Positions 8,838 to 16,534 of a DNA stretch of 64,000 nt are shown piece by piece. This DNA is from Haloarcula sp. CBA1129 (lineage in GTDB: Archaea; Halobacteriota; Halobacteria; Halobacteriales; Haloarculaceae): the NCBI RefSeq assembly GCF_008729015.1, contig NZ_RKSM01000001.1:2976001-3040000 (forward strand), read 5' to 3'. The position numbers and the translations under genes are program-made. The notes under the pieces are model-generated. The model searched no databases. It worked only from the letters and a program-made list of their open reading frames with translations, and was not told the DNA's origin. The stretch's first letter is position 1. The number at the start of each line of letters is the position of its first letter.

Positions 8838-9212
8838 ATGACGACGTGTCTGCTCGCCACCAGTTCCGTCCACGTCACCGCGGCCGCCGCTGACTACTTG
8901 CAGGACCGCTTCGACCCGGCAGATGAGGACGATATCGTCGTGGTCGCCGTCCGCGACTCCGATGCTCCATCGCGTGACGCTGGTGACGCCGTCAACGTCG
9001 CCCGCTCGCGGCTCGCGTCGTTCATGCCCGCGACGGAGACACGAGAGGGAGCGCCCGTGACGGAGATACTGGCAGCTATCGACAAGCACGATCCGGACGA
9101 ACTCCTCATCGGTCCACATCGCGGAACCGACGACAGCAACGGTGTCGGGTCGACCGCTCAGGAACTCCTTGCCCGCGTTGACCGCCCCGTCATCGTCGTG
9201 CCAGCTCCTTAG
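8838..9212 (+). CDS. UspA-like universal stress domain protein
   Basis: A 124-residue protein with the alpha/beta pattern of a universal stress protein: a first strand TTCLLATSSVHV, a middle strand DIVVVAVRDSD and a C-terminal IGPHRGTDDSNGVGST followed by ELLARVDRPVIVVPAP. The last block resembles the G-x2-G-x9-G-S nucleotide-binding motif of ATP-binding Usp proteins. ATG 8838 is chosen because residues before it are a polar stretch unlike the family. The stop overlaps the convergent ParA-like gene by 4 nt. Confidence 0.8.
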   Translation: MTTCLLATSSVHVTAAAADYLQDRFDPADEDDIVVVAVRDSDAPSRDAGDAVNVARSRLASFMPATETREGAPVTEILAAIDKHDPDELLIGPHRGTDDSNGVGSTAQELLARVDRPVIVVPAP

Positions 9213-9937
9213 CGAGAGAACAGGCCGTCGTCCTCGAAGGCCAGATCGAGGTCGACATCGAGCAGGTCCTCCGCCATCGCTCCGACAGTCGGTGCGACAT
9301 CCGCATCGGGGTCCGTCGCGAGCGGTCTGGATGCGTCCGGTCCGATGTGTGGAACGGTATGTGCCGCGTCCTCGATAGCGTCGCCGTCTTCGCCGCGCAC
9401 GCTGGTCGCCACGACGGCTGTGGCCGGCGCGCCGATGTCCCGGAGGCGGCCCCGCTGTCGCGGAAGCAGGTCGCTGCCTCGCTGGCTGGCCGGCACCACG
9501 AGTGCCCGCCGCTGTGCGGTCGTGGCGGCGGCGACGGCCTGATTCGCTGCGACCGGCGGCACGTCGAGCAGCACGTGGTCGAACCGTTCGGCCGCCGCTT
9601 CGATGGCCCGTTCCAGCGCCTGTGCGCTCTCGGCGGTCTTTGCGCGAGCGAGGCGCTCGAACGGCGCGTGGGCCGGACAAATTTCGACCCGCCCGTCTGC
9701 ATCGATGTCCCACTCGAACAGCGCGTCGTCAACCGTCGCGTCGCCGACAGCTACCGCGGTCGCGTCGGCATCGAGCCGTCCGTCGATATACGTTGCCAGC
9801 CCCTGCGTGCCGAAGGCCGCGTCGACGACGGCGACGGACCGCCCACCACGGGCCAGCGTCGCCGCCGTCTCGACTGTCAGTCTGGTCGTTCCAGCCCCAC
9901 CGGTACACCCGACGAACGCGAGCGTCGAAACCCCCAT
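9209..9937 (-). CDS. ParA/MinD-like protein with degenerate P-loop
   Basis: A 242-residue protein with the overall MinD/ParA layout: an N-terminal strand and loop, VAVVDAAFGTQGLATYI (switch-like) at about 34-50, and HVLLDVPPVAANQ (Walker B-like DxPP) near 120. The deviant Walker A loop reads GCTGGAGTTR at residues 10-19, so both lysines of the canonical KGGxGKT are threonine (positions 12 and 17). ATP hydrolysis is therefore doubtful. Related haloarchaeal proteins are usually called ParA-family proteins. A 9-bp inverted repeat overlaps the expected promoter (9951-9974). Confidence 0.8.
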   Translation of the reverse strand: MGVSTLAFVGCTGGAGTTRLTVETAATLARGGRSVAVVDAAFGTQGLATYIDGRLDADATAVAVGDATVDDALFEWDIDADGRVEICPAHAPFERLARAKTAESAQALERAIEAAAERFDHVLLDVPPVAANQAVAAATTAQRRALVVPASQRGSDLLPRQRGRLRDIGAPATAVVATSVRGEDGDAIEDAAHTVPHIGPDASRPLATDPDADVAPTVGAMAEDLLDVDLDLAFEDDGLFSR

Positions 9938-9950
9938 GCGTCGCTGTTGG

Positions 9951-9974
9951 CGTATCTTTCGGTAAAAAGATACG
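9951..9974. promoter_or_regulatory. 9-bp perfect inverted repeat between HIT and ParA-like genes
   Basis: CGTATCTTT at 9951-9959 pairs with AAAGATACG at 9966-9974 around a 6-nt loop. On the minus strand it lies 5 nt after the HIT stop codon and 14-37 nt before the ParA-like ATG, where the TATA element (CTTTTTACC) would be expected. It may be a terminator for the HIT/UDG operon, an operator over the ParA-like promoter, or both. Confidence 0.55.
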
Positions 9975-9979
9975 GAATT

Positions 9980-10408
9980 TTACGCCTGCTCGGCGACGAT
10001 GTCGCTCTCGATGGCGTCCAGTTCGTCGTCGGAGAGGTCGGGCCGGTCGGTGACCAGCGTGTGAATCGGCCGGCCGCCGTCGTCCTCGAACCGCGGGACG
10101 ATGTGGCCGTGGACGTGGGGCACCTCTTGACCGGCCGCTTCGCCGTTGTTGAACGCGACCGTGCTGGCGGGGGCGTCGACGGCTGCCTCGACCGCAGGGA
10201 CGAGTTCGTGCAGGGTCGACAGCACCTCGCCTGCCACGTCAGCCGGCGTGTCGTTCAGCCGCTCGTGGTGGGTCTTCGGGATGACGAGTGTGTGGCCCGG
10301 TGACAGGGGGTTAGCGTCCAGAAACGCCAGTACGGTGTCGTCCTCGTAGACGGTTCGACCGGGGATCTCACCGGCGACAATGCTACAGAAGATGCAGTCC
10401 TCGCTCAT
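9980..10408 (-). CDS. HIT family nucleotide hydrolase
   Basis: A 142-residue histidine-triad protein. The triad is VPHVHGHIVPR with His98, His100 and His102, where the middle-to-last His is the nucleophile for nucleoside phosphoramidates or dinucleotides. CIFC (Cys5, Cys8), His47 and His98 form the structural zinc site found in many HIT proteins. The length is normal for the family. It follows the uracil-DNA glycosylase gene by 34 nt on the same strand, and the pair is likely cotranscribed. Confidence 0.93.
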   Translation of the reverse strand: MSEDCIFCSIVAGEIPGRTVYEDDTVLAFLDANPLSPGHTLVIPKTHHERLNDTPADVAGEVLSTLHELVPAVEAAVDAPASTVAFNNGEAAGQEVPHVHGHIVPRFEDDGGRPIHTLVTDRPDLSDDELDAIESDIVAEQA

Positions 10409-10442
10409 AGTCGTCCCTGCGCCCGGCGGTCACAAGAAGGTT

Positions 10443-11093
10443 CTAGGTGTCGCCGACACCGGCAACCGTCTCGGCGATGGCCGCCGTGTACTCGCCGTAA
10501 CTGTATCCCAGCCGTGAGAGCCACACTTCCTGATACGAGGGGTGGAGCAGCGGAACCACGGGCACGCCAAGCGCCTCGCTCCACCGTGGATCGAGTACGC
10601 TGTCGAGGAAGCCGTCGAGGGCCTCGTCATCGAGCGCTAGCACCGTCTTCGTCGCGTGCTTGCCAGTGGGAAGCACCGCTACCGGGTCGACCGTCTCGAC
10701 TTCCTCAACGAGGTAAGAGCGGCAGTTCGCCAGCTCCGCGTCGGTCGGGTCGCGGTTCCCCGGTGGGTGGCACTTCACTGAGTTCGTGTAGTAGCACGCG
10801 TCGTGGCCGAATCCGGCATCGGCGAGCACCTGCCGGATCTTCCGGCCGGAGCGCCGCGAGGTGTAGGCCATCCCGGTCAGGTTGCCGCCCTGCCAGTGCT
10901 CGGCATCCGGGTCCCCGCCGGCCGGGGCCTCGCCGACCACCACGAGGTCGGCTGACAGCGGTCCGTTACCCCACGAAATACAGCTTCGACTCTCGGCGAG
11001 TTTGGGGCAGCGCTGACAGTCGTCGGTGAGGGCGTTTCGCTCCGCTCTATTCGGGACCGTTGGCACATACGAGGGCAGGGGCGTGGCCGGCAA
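10443..11093 (-). CDS. Uracil-DNA glycosylase, family 4-like (Fe-S)
   Basis: A 216-residue protein of the uracil-DNA glycosylase superfamily that removes uracil from DNA. Motif A is GEAPAGGDPD from residue 54, motif B is LLHPSY near residue 188. Cys26, Cys29, the Cys in SVKCHPPGNR and the Cys in ANCRSYL form the four-cysteine [4Fe-4S] site of family 4 enzymes. GEAPA instead of the common GEAPG is a small deviation, so a nearby subfamily is possible. Base excision repair context is consistent with the HIT partner downstream, though that link is inference. Confidence 0.88.
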   Translation of the reverse strand: MPATPLPSYVPTVPNRAERNALTDDCQRCPKLAESRSCISWGNGPLSADLVVVGEAPAGGDPDAEHWQGGNLTGMAYTSRRSGRKIRQVLADAGFGHDACYYTNSVKCHPPGNRDPTDAELANCRSYLVEEVETVDPVAVLPTGKHATKTVLALDDEALDGFLDSVLDPRWSEALGVPVVPLLHPSYQEVWLSRLGYSYGEYTAAIAETVAGVGDT

Positions 11094-11170
11094 ATCGATG
11101 GCGGTCAGCGAACGCTCCGGCCGCCGCGTAGCCCAAAACCTTTGCTGGTGGCAGCTATCACGACGCCTGT

Positions 11171-11341
11171 ATGCCCTCCTACGAATACAAGACCCTCGAT
11201 GTCGACACCGGGATGTTTGGCAGCAGTAGTGTTCCTACCGACAAACTGAACGAACTCGGCGCTGACGGGTGGGAAGTCGTCGCACCGATCACGGAAAACA
11301 GCGGGCAGACAGCCGGGTTGCTCCTCCAGCGCGAGCGCTGA
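11171..11341 (+). CDS. DUF4177-type small protein (56 aa)
   Basis: A 56-residue protein with the pattern of DUF4177: MPSYEYKTL at the start, then LNELGADGWEVV around residues 26-37 and a closing strand GLLLQRER. It is too short for most gene finders but the family match is clear. It diverges from the UDG gene (start 11093) with 77 nt between them. Function unknown; DUF4177 proteins are short beta-alpha-beta units. Confidence 0.8.
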   Translation: MPSYEYKTLDVDTGMFGSSSVPTDKLNELGADGWEVVAPITENSGQTAGLLLQRER

Positions 11342-11395
11342 CCGACGCACTGGGCTTTGCCGTGCTGTCTGCAGGGAACGCATACAACCGATTGT

Positions 11396-11405
11396 CCTTT
11401 ATTGG
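11396..11405 (+). promoter_or_regulatory. TATA element of ileS
   Basis: CCTTTATTGG is centred about 25 nt before the ileS ATG at 11425, the spacing of a leaderless haloarchaeal transcript. It supports that start. Confidence 0.5.
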
Positions 11406-11424
11406 AGGCGGCGAATGTGCCGGT

Positions 11425-14400
11425 ATGGAACGTTTCGCCGCTGTCGACGACCAGTACGACCCCGACGCCGTCGAGGACGGCGTCTTCGAGTACTGGGACG
11501 ACGTCGACGCCTACGAGCAGACGAAGGCCCACCGGGCCGACGGCGAGGACTACTTCTTCGTTGACGGGCCGCCCTACACTTCCGGCGCGGCCCACATGGG
11601 AACGACGTGGAACAAGACCCTGAAGGACTGTTACATCCGCTATCTGCGGATGCAGGGCTACGACGTCACCGACCGGCCGGGCTACGATATGCACGGCCTC
11701 CCAATCGAGACGAAAGTCGAGGAGCGACTCGACTTCGAGAACAAGAAGGACATCGAGCGATTCGGCGAGGAGAACTTCATCGAGGAGTGTAAGGACTTCG
11801 CCGAGGAGCAACTCGAAGGCCTCCAGAGCGACTTCCAAGACTTCGGCGTCTGGATGGACTGGGACGACCCGTATAAAACGGTGAACCCCGAGTACATGGA
11901 AGCCGCTTGGTGGGGCTTCCAGCAGGCCCACGAGCGCGGTCTGGTCGAGCAGGGCCAGCGCTCCATCAATCAGTGCCCCCGCTGTGAGACCGGTATCGCC
12001 AACAACGAGGTCGAGTATCACGATGTCGGCAAGCCGTCCATCTACGTGAAGTTCGACCGCAAAAATGACGACGGCAGTCTGGTCATCTGGACGACGACGC
12101 CGTGGACTATCGTCGCCAACACCTTCGTCGCTGTCGATGGCGACCTCGACTACGTAGGCGTCGACGCGGAGAAAGACGGCGACACCGAACGGCTCTACGT
12201 CGCCGAGGCCTGCGTCGAGGACGTGCTGAAGGCCGGCCGCTACGACGACTACGAGGTCGTCGAGGAGCTCACTGGGGAAGAAATGGTCGGCTGGGAGTAC
12301 GACCACCCGCTGGCCGACGAAGTGCCAGACCACGCGCAGGGCGAGGGCTCCGGCCAAGTCTATACTGCTGACTATGTCGAGGCCGACCGCACCGGACTCG
12401 TCCACTCCGCGCCCGGCCACGGTGAGGAGGACTTCGAGCGCGGGCAGGAACTCGACCTCGAAATCTTCTGTCCGGTCGGCTCCGACGGCGTCTACACCGA
12501 CGCGGCAGGGAAGTACGCGGGCACGTTCGTCCGCGACGCCAACGACGAGGTCATCGACGACCTCGACGATAACGGACATCTCCTCTCCAGTGAGGAGGGC
12601 CACACTGTCCGCGAGGGGCAGTGCTGGCGCTGTGACACCGACATCGTCCGCATCGTCACCGACCAGTGGTTCATCACAGTCACCGACATCAAGGACGAAC
12701 TGCTGGCCAACATCGAAGATAGCGAGTGGTACCCGCAGTGGGCGCGGGACAACCGCTTCCGGGACTTCGTCGAGGACGCCCCGGACTGGAACGTCTCACG
12801 GCAGCGCTACTGGGGTATCCCGATTCCGATCTGGCTGCCTGAAGACTGGAGCGGCGACATGGACGACGCCATCGTCGTCGGCGACCGCGAGGAACTCGCC
12901 GAACGGGTCGACCAAGATATCGACCCCGAAACCGTCGACATCCACAAGGGCACGGTCGACGACCTCACCATCACCGAGGACGGCACGACCTACACCCGCG
13001 TCGGCGACGTATTCGACGTGTGGCTCGACTCCTCCGTGGCGACGTGGGGCACCGTCGACTACCCCGAACAGACTGAGGACTTCGAGGAGCTGTGGCCCGC
13101 AGATCTCATCATGGAGGCCCACGACCAGACCCGCGGCTGGTTCTGGTCGCAACTGGGCATGAGCACCGCCGCGACGGGCGAGATTCCGTACAAGCAGGTG
13201 CTGATGCACGGCTACGCCAACATGCCGGATGGCCGCGGGATGTCCAAATCGAAGGGCGTGCTCATCGACCCCCACGAGGTCATCGAGAAACACGGCCGCG
13301 ACCCGATGCGGCTGTTCCTGCTGTCGGTGACCGCTCAGGGCGAGGATATGAACTTCTCGTGGGAGGAGACCGCCGAGATGCAGCGCCGTCTCAACATCCT
13401 CTGGAACGTCGCCCGGTTCCCGCTGCCGTACATGCGGGCTGACGACTTCGACCCCGAGGAAACGACGGTCGAGGACGTCCGGGACGACCTCGAACTCGTC
13501 GACGAGTGGGTCCTCTCGCGGCTCCAGAGCGTCACCGAGGCGATGACCGACTCGATGGAGGACTTCGAGAACGACAAGGCGGTCGACGAACTGCTCGAGT
13601 TCGTCGTCGAGGACGTCTCCCGCTTCTACATTCAGGTCGTCCGCGAGCGAATGTGGGAGGAGGAAGACAGCGCCTCGAAACAGGCCGCCTACGCCACCCT
13701 CTACCGCGTGCTCGAATCCGTGGCGGCGCTGTTTGCCCCGTTCACGCCGTTCGTCGCCGAGCAGGTGTACGGCGCGCTCACCGGCGATGCCGGCCACCCG
13801 ACGGTCCATATGTGCGACTGGCCTGAGGCCGACGACGACCTGCACGACCCCGCGCTCGAACGCGAGATCGAGGTCGTCCGCGAGGTCGAGGAAGCGGGCT
13901 CGAACGCTCGCCAGCAGGCCGAGCGCAAACTCCGCTGGCCCGTCACGCGTGTCGTCGTCGACGTCGACAGCGACGACGTGGCCGACGCGGTCCGTGCACA
14001 GGAAGCAATCATCGCCGACCGCCTGAACGCTCGTACCGTCGAGGTTGTCGGTGCCGACGCCGAGTGGGGCGAACTCCAGTACTCTGCCGAGGCCGATATG
14101 AGCGAACTCGGCCCCGCCTTCGGCGACGACGCCGGTCGCGTGATGAACGCGCTCAACGAGGCCCGCGTCGCCGAGCAGTCACTCGATACCCTCGAAGGAA
14201 CAGTGCGCGATGCGCTCGATGAAGATGTCGACCTCACCGAGGAGATGGTCGCGTTCCGCCGGGAGACGCCCGAGGGCGTCACCGGGACGGAGTTCACCGC
14301 GCTGGACGGCGGCGGCGTCGTCTACGTCGACACGGCGCTCACCGAGGACATCGAGAGCGAGGGGTACGCCCGCGAGGTCATCCGTCGGGTGCAAGAGATG

Positions 14401-14649
14401 CGAAAGGACCTCGAATTGGACATCGAGGCACGCATCGTCGTGGACCTCGCCATCGACGACGAGCGCGTGGACTCGCTCGTCCGAGAACACGAGGGACTCA
14501 TCAAAGAGGAAGTCCGGGCCGACGAACTCGGTGCGGTTGAGGACGGCCACCGCAAGACGTGGGACGTCGAAGGAACCGAGATGGAGATCGCGATAGTGCC
14601 GTGCGAGGCCGACCAGCGGGAGGCCTCGGAACAGGCGAGCGGCGACTAA
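11425..14649 (+). CDS. ileS: Isoleucyl-tRNA synthetase
   Basis: A class I synthetase of 1074 residues that charges tRNA-Ile. The HIGH-equivalent is HMGT at residues 57-60 (FVDGPPYTSGAAHMGT); GYDMHGLPIE follows. The second signature is GMSKSKG at 605-611, with Gly in place of the first Lys of KMSKS. The CP1 editing region with WTTTPWTI lies near residue 223, and WLDSSVATWGT near 533. The C-terminal half has the anticodon-binding helical domain. ATG 11425 is chosen because a TATA element lies about 25 nt before it and the protein aligns from MERFAAVDDQYDP. A hairpin follows the stop at 14654. Confidence 0.97.
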   Translation: MERFAAVDDQYDPDAVEDGVFEYWDDVDAYEQTKAHRADGEDYFFVDGPPYTSGAAHMGTTWNKTLKDCYIRYLRMQGYDVTDRPGYDMHGLPIETKVEERLDFENKKDIERFGEENFIEECKDFAEEQLEGLQSDFQDFGVWMDWDDPYKTVNPEYMEAAWWGFQQAHERGLVEQGQRSINQCPRCETGIANNEVEYHDVGKPSIYVKFDRKNDDGSLVIWTTTPWTIVANTFVAVDGDLDYVGVDAEKDGDTERLYVAEACVEDVLKAGRYDDYEVVEELTGEEMVGWEYDHPLADEVPDHAQGEGSGQVYTADYVEADRTGLVHSAPGHGEEDFERGQELDLEIFCPVGSDGVYTDAAGKYAGTFVRDANDEVIDDLDDNGHLLSSEEGHTVREGQCWRCDTDIVRIVTDQWFITVTDIKDELLANIEDSEWYPQWARDNRFRDFVEDAPDWNVSRQRYWGIPIPIWLPEDWSGDMDDAIVVGDREELAERVDQDIDPETVDIHKGTVDDLTITEDGTTYTRVGDVFDVWLDSSVATWGTVDYPEQTEDFEELWPADLIMEAHDQTRGWFWSQLGMSTAATGEIPYKQVLMHGYANMPDGRGMSKSKGVLIDPHEVIEKHGRDPMRLFLLSVTAQGEDMNFSWEETAEMQRRLNILWNVARFPLPYMRADDFDPEETTVEDVRDDLELVDEWVLSRLQSVTEAMTDSMEDFENDKAVDELLEFVVEDVSRFYIQVVRERMWEEEDSASKQAAYATLYRVLESVAALFAPFTPFVAEQVYGALTGDAGHPTVHMCDWPEADDDLHDPALEREIEVVREVEEAGSNARQQAERKLRWPVTRVVVDVDSDDVADAVRAQEAIIADRLNARTVEVVGADAEWGELQYSAEADMSELGPAFGDDAGRVMNALNEARVAEQSLDTLEGTVRDALDEDVDLTEEMVAFRRETPEGVTGTEFTALDGGGVVYVDTALTEDIESEGYAREVIRRVQEMRKDLELDIEARIVVDLAIDDERVDSLVREHEGLIKEEVRADELGAVEDGHRKTWDVEGTEMEIAIVPCEADQREASEQASGD

Positions 14650-14653
14650 GAGA

Positions 14654-14676
14654 AGCCGCGAGCCGTCGCTGCGGCT
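14654..14676. terminator. Hairpin between convergent ileS and prs
   Basis: AGCCGC at 14654-14659 pairs with GCGGCT at 14671-14676 around an 11-nt loop, 5 nt after the ileS stop. A T-run (GATTTTTCGG) lies further on near 14720. It may end ileS transcription. Confidence 0.4.
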
Positions 14677-14751
14677 GAAGCGTCGGATTAAGCGGCACGC
14701 AGTCGCGTTACAACGAGCGAGATTTTTCGGCCTCGTGTTTCAGACGGGTGT

Positions 14752-15606
14752 CTACAGCTCTTCGGAAACGATGGGCGCGGCGCTGACCTCGCTGACGGCG
14801 CGTTCGAGCGTATCGGTTCCGTAGACGGCCTCGACGCCGGCGCTGTTCAGTTTTGTCAGGGCGTTACTGGCGAGCATCGGATGGACGCAGGTGACAAAGA
14901 TTCGCCGGGCGTCGCGGTCGTCGAGGACACCAACGGACTCGCTCATCGTCGAGCCCGTGGCGATGATATCGTCGACCAGCACGACGTCCCGGCCCTCGAC
15001 CGGCGCGTCGCTGGGGCTGATTTCGATGTCACCGGTGTCGTAGTCCCGGTCCTTCTCGAAGAAATCCGTCTCGCCGTCGCCGTATGCCTCTCGGACCGTC
15101 TCGGCGAGATCGATTGCGCCCTCGTCGGGTGAGAGAAAGAGCGGGTCCGTCAGGTCCGCAGGCAGCGGGTCGGCGAGAACGCTCGCTGCGTCGACGTTGC
15201 TGGCTGGCACCTCGAAGAAGTCACAGACGGCCGGCTCGTGGGGGTTCACGGTCAGCACGCGGTCGGTGCCCGTCGAGATAGCACGGGCTATCGCTCGCGA
15301 GGACACCGGCTCACCGGGCTTGAACGCCTCGTCCTGACGGGCGTAGCCCATGTACGGGATGACGGTGACGACCTCGCTGGCCCCGCTCTCGCGGGCCGCG
15401 TCTTGCAACTGGAGCACCTGTACGTGCGCGTCGCTGTCGACGGTGGAAGCGACGACGACGGCACGCTCACCGGAGACCGTTTCGGGCACCCGGACGACGT
15501 GCTCACCGTCAGGGAACCGCTCGTACTCGACCCGTCCCAGCCGCTCGCCGGTCGCCTCGGCGAGGGTCGCCGCGAACGCCTGCGTGTCCGCCCCGGGGAT
15601 AATCAT
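14752..15606 (-). CDS. prs: Ribose-phosphate pyrophosphokinase
   Basis: A 284-residue enzyme that makes PRPP from ribose 5-phosphate and ATP for nucleotide, His and Trp synthesis. It has GYARQDEAFKPGEPVSSRAIA (flexible catalytic region, near residues 87-107), TVNPHEPAV (catalytic His) and the PRPP loop VDDIIATGSTM near residues 208-218. ATG 15606 (MIIPGADTQAF) is chosen because that is where the family begins; the open frame extends 24 codons further in unrelated sequence. The haloarchaeal enzyme is shorter than the bacterial one (about 315). Confidence 0.95.
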   Translation of the reverse strand: MIIPGADTQAFAATLAEATGERLGRVEYERFPDGEHVVRVPETVSGERAVVVASTVDSDAHVQVLQLQDAARESGASEVVTVIPYMGYARQDEAFKPGEPVSSRAIARAISTGTDRVLTVNPHEPAVCDFFEVPASNVDAASVLADPLPADLTDPLFLSPDEGAIDLAETVREAYGDGETDFFEKDRDYDTGDIEISPSDAPVEGRDVVLVDDIIATGSTMSESVGVLDDRDARRIFVTCVHPMLASNALTKLNSAGVEAVYGTDTLERAVSEVSAAPIVSEEL

Positions 15607-15714
15607 GTGCGGTGGGTGGCTGTCCGGGCTAAACCTCTTTTCGATTCCGTGAGCGGGTGTGTTCCGTGAAACAGGCACGCAGTCACTCGCCGCAGGTGGC
15701 GTGGGCGCCTCTGG

Positions 15715-16533
15715 TCAGGCCACAGCAACGCCGACGACATCCGGGACGCCAAGCGAGCGCTGTCGCCAGCCGCCCTGTCCGTCGGCGGTCGCCTCGGCAG
15801 CGGTCGCAACAAGGAAGGTTCCGTTCTCTGTGATGGCGTAGGTGTCGTCGCCGTAGGTCACGTCGACGACGCGCTCGGTCGCCGGCAACGCACAGGGCTC
15901 CCACGCGCCGTCTGTCAGTTCGTACAGGCCGTCCATCGCAGCGGCGTGGACCCGCTCGCCATCGCTTGCAACCGCGAGATGGCGGCCCGACCGGACCTCG
16001 GTCCACTCGTCGTCGCTGTCGGTCTCCGTGCCTTCGTAGCGGTACAGCCCGCTCTCGGTCGCGGCGTAGTCGCCGGCCACGTCGGCCACGTCCAGCAGGC
16101 CGAGTCGGTCGAGGTCGGGCAGGGCGTACACGCCATCGGCCGCAGCGAGACGGTCGCCATCGATGGCGCGAACGTCGTCGACGGTTCCGAGCTCGGTCCA
16201 GTCGCCGTCGGCGTAGCGGGCGACGCGACCGTCTCCAGCCGCGAGCAGTCCGTCGCTGTCGTAGCCGACGGCAGTGGCTGGCCCGAACCCGGTCGAGACG
16301 AAGCCGTCGTCGGTCAACACGAGCACGGCCTCGTCGGTTGCGACCGCGACTTCGCCGCTCGCGCTGGCCACGTCACGGGCGTTGCACCGCTTGCTCAGGC
16401 TGAACCGCCCGATCTGGCCGCCGGCCGTCTCGACGCGGGTGACGCCCAGTCCCGACGCGACGTACGCGTGGGTCTCCGGGCGTTTCTCGCCGTACATCCG
16501 CTTCTCCGAAAGGGCGATGTCGTCGTCGCTCAC
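15715..16533 (-). CDS. hemL-linked beta-propeller-like protein (HVO_0234-type)
   Basis: A 272-residue soluble protein built of repeated short strands with the theme DGLLAAGDGRVARYADGDW, ending each blade with G-D-G or A-D-G turns, as in a beta-propeller. It resembles the haloarchaeal family named after HVO_0234 (from memory; not searched). The GTG at 16533 (VSDDDIALSEKRMYGEKR) starts 1 nt after the hemL stop, with GAGG about 12 nt before it, so it is a partner of hemL by operon. A hydrophobic signal peptide is absent, so it is probably cytoplasmic. Role unknown, possibly linked to tetrapyrrole synthesis. Confidence 0.75.
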   Translation of the reverse strand: MSDDDIALSEKRMYGEKRPETHAYVASGLGVTRVETAGGQIGRFSLSKRCNARDVASASGEVAVATDEAVLVLTDDGFVSTGFGPATAVGYDSDGLLAAGDGRVARYADGDWTELGTVDDVRAIDGDRLAAADGVYALPDLDRLGLLDVADVAGDYAATESGLYRYEGTETDSDDEWTEVRSGRHLAVASDGERVHAAAMDGLYELTDGAWEPCALPATERVVDVTYGDDTYAITENGTFLVATAAEATADGQGGWRQRSLGVPDVVGVAVA

Positions 16534-16534
16534 T

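Noticed and set aside
8693-8878. Upstream extension of the 54-aa zinc protein with a hydrophobic stretch (VIVLPWVPLGFVLSLVIDG)
   Set aside because: Looks like a membrane segment, but it overlaps the 5' end of the UspA-like gene antisense, and the in-frame ATG at 8692 gives a complete zinc ribbon; probably chance or a remnant.
8730-9713. Arg-rich minus-strand frame
   Set aside because: Overlaps the ParA-like gene in another frame and the UspA-like gene antisense; no motif and a very basic composition foreign to this genome.
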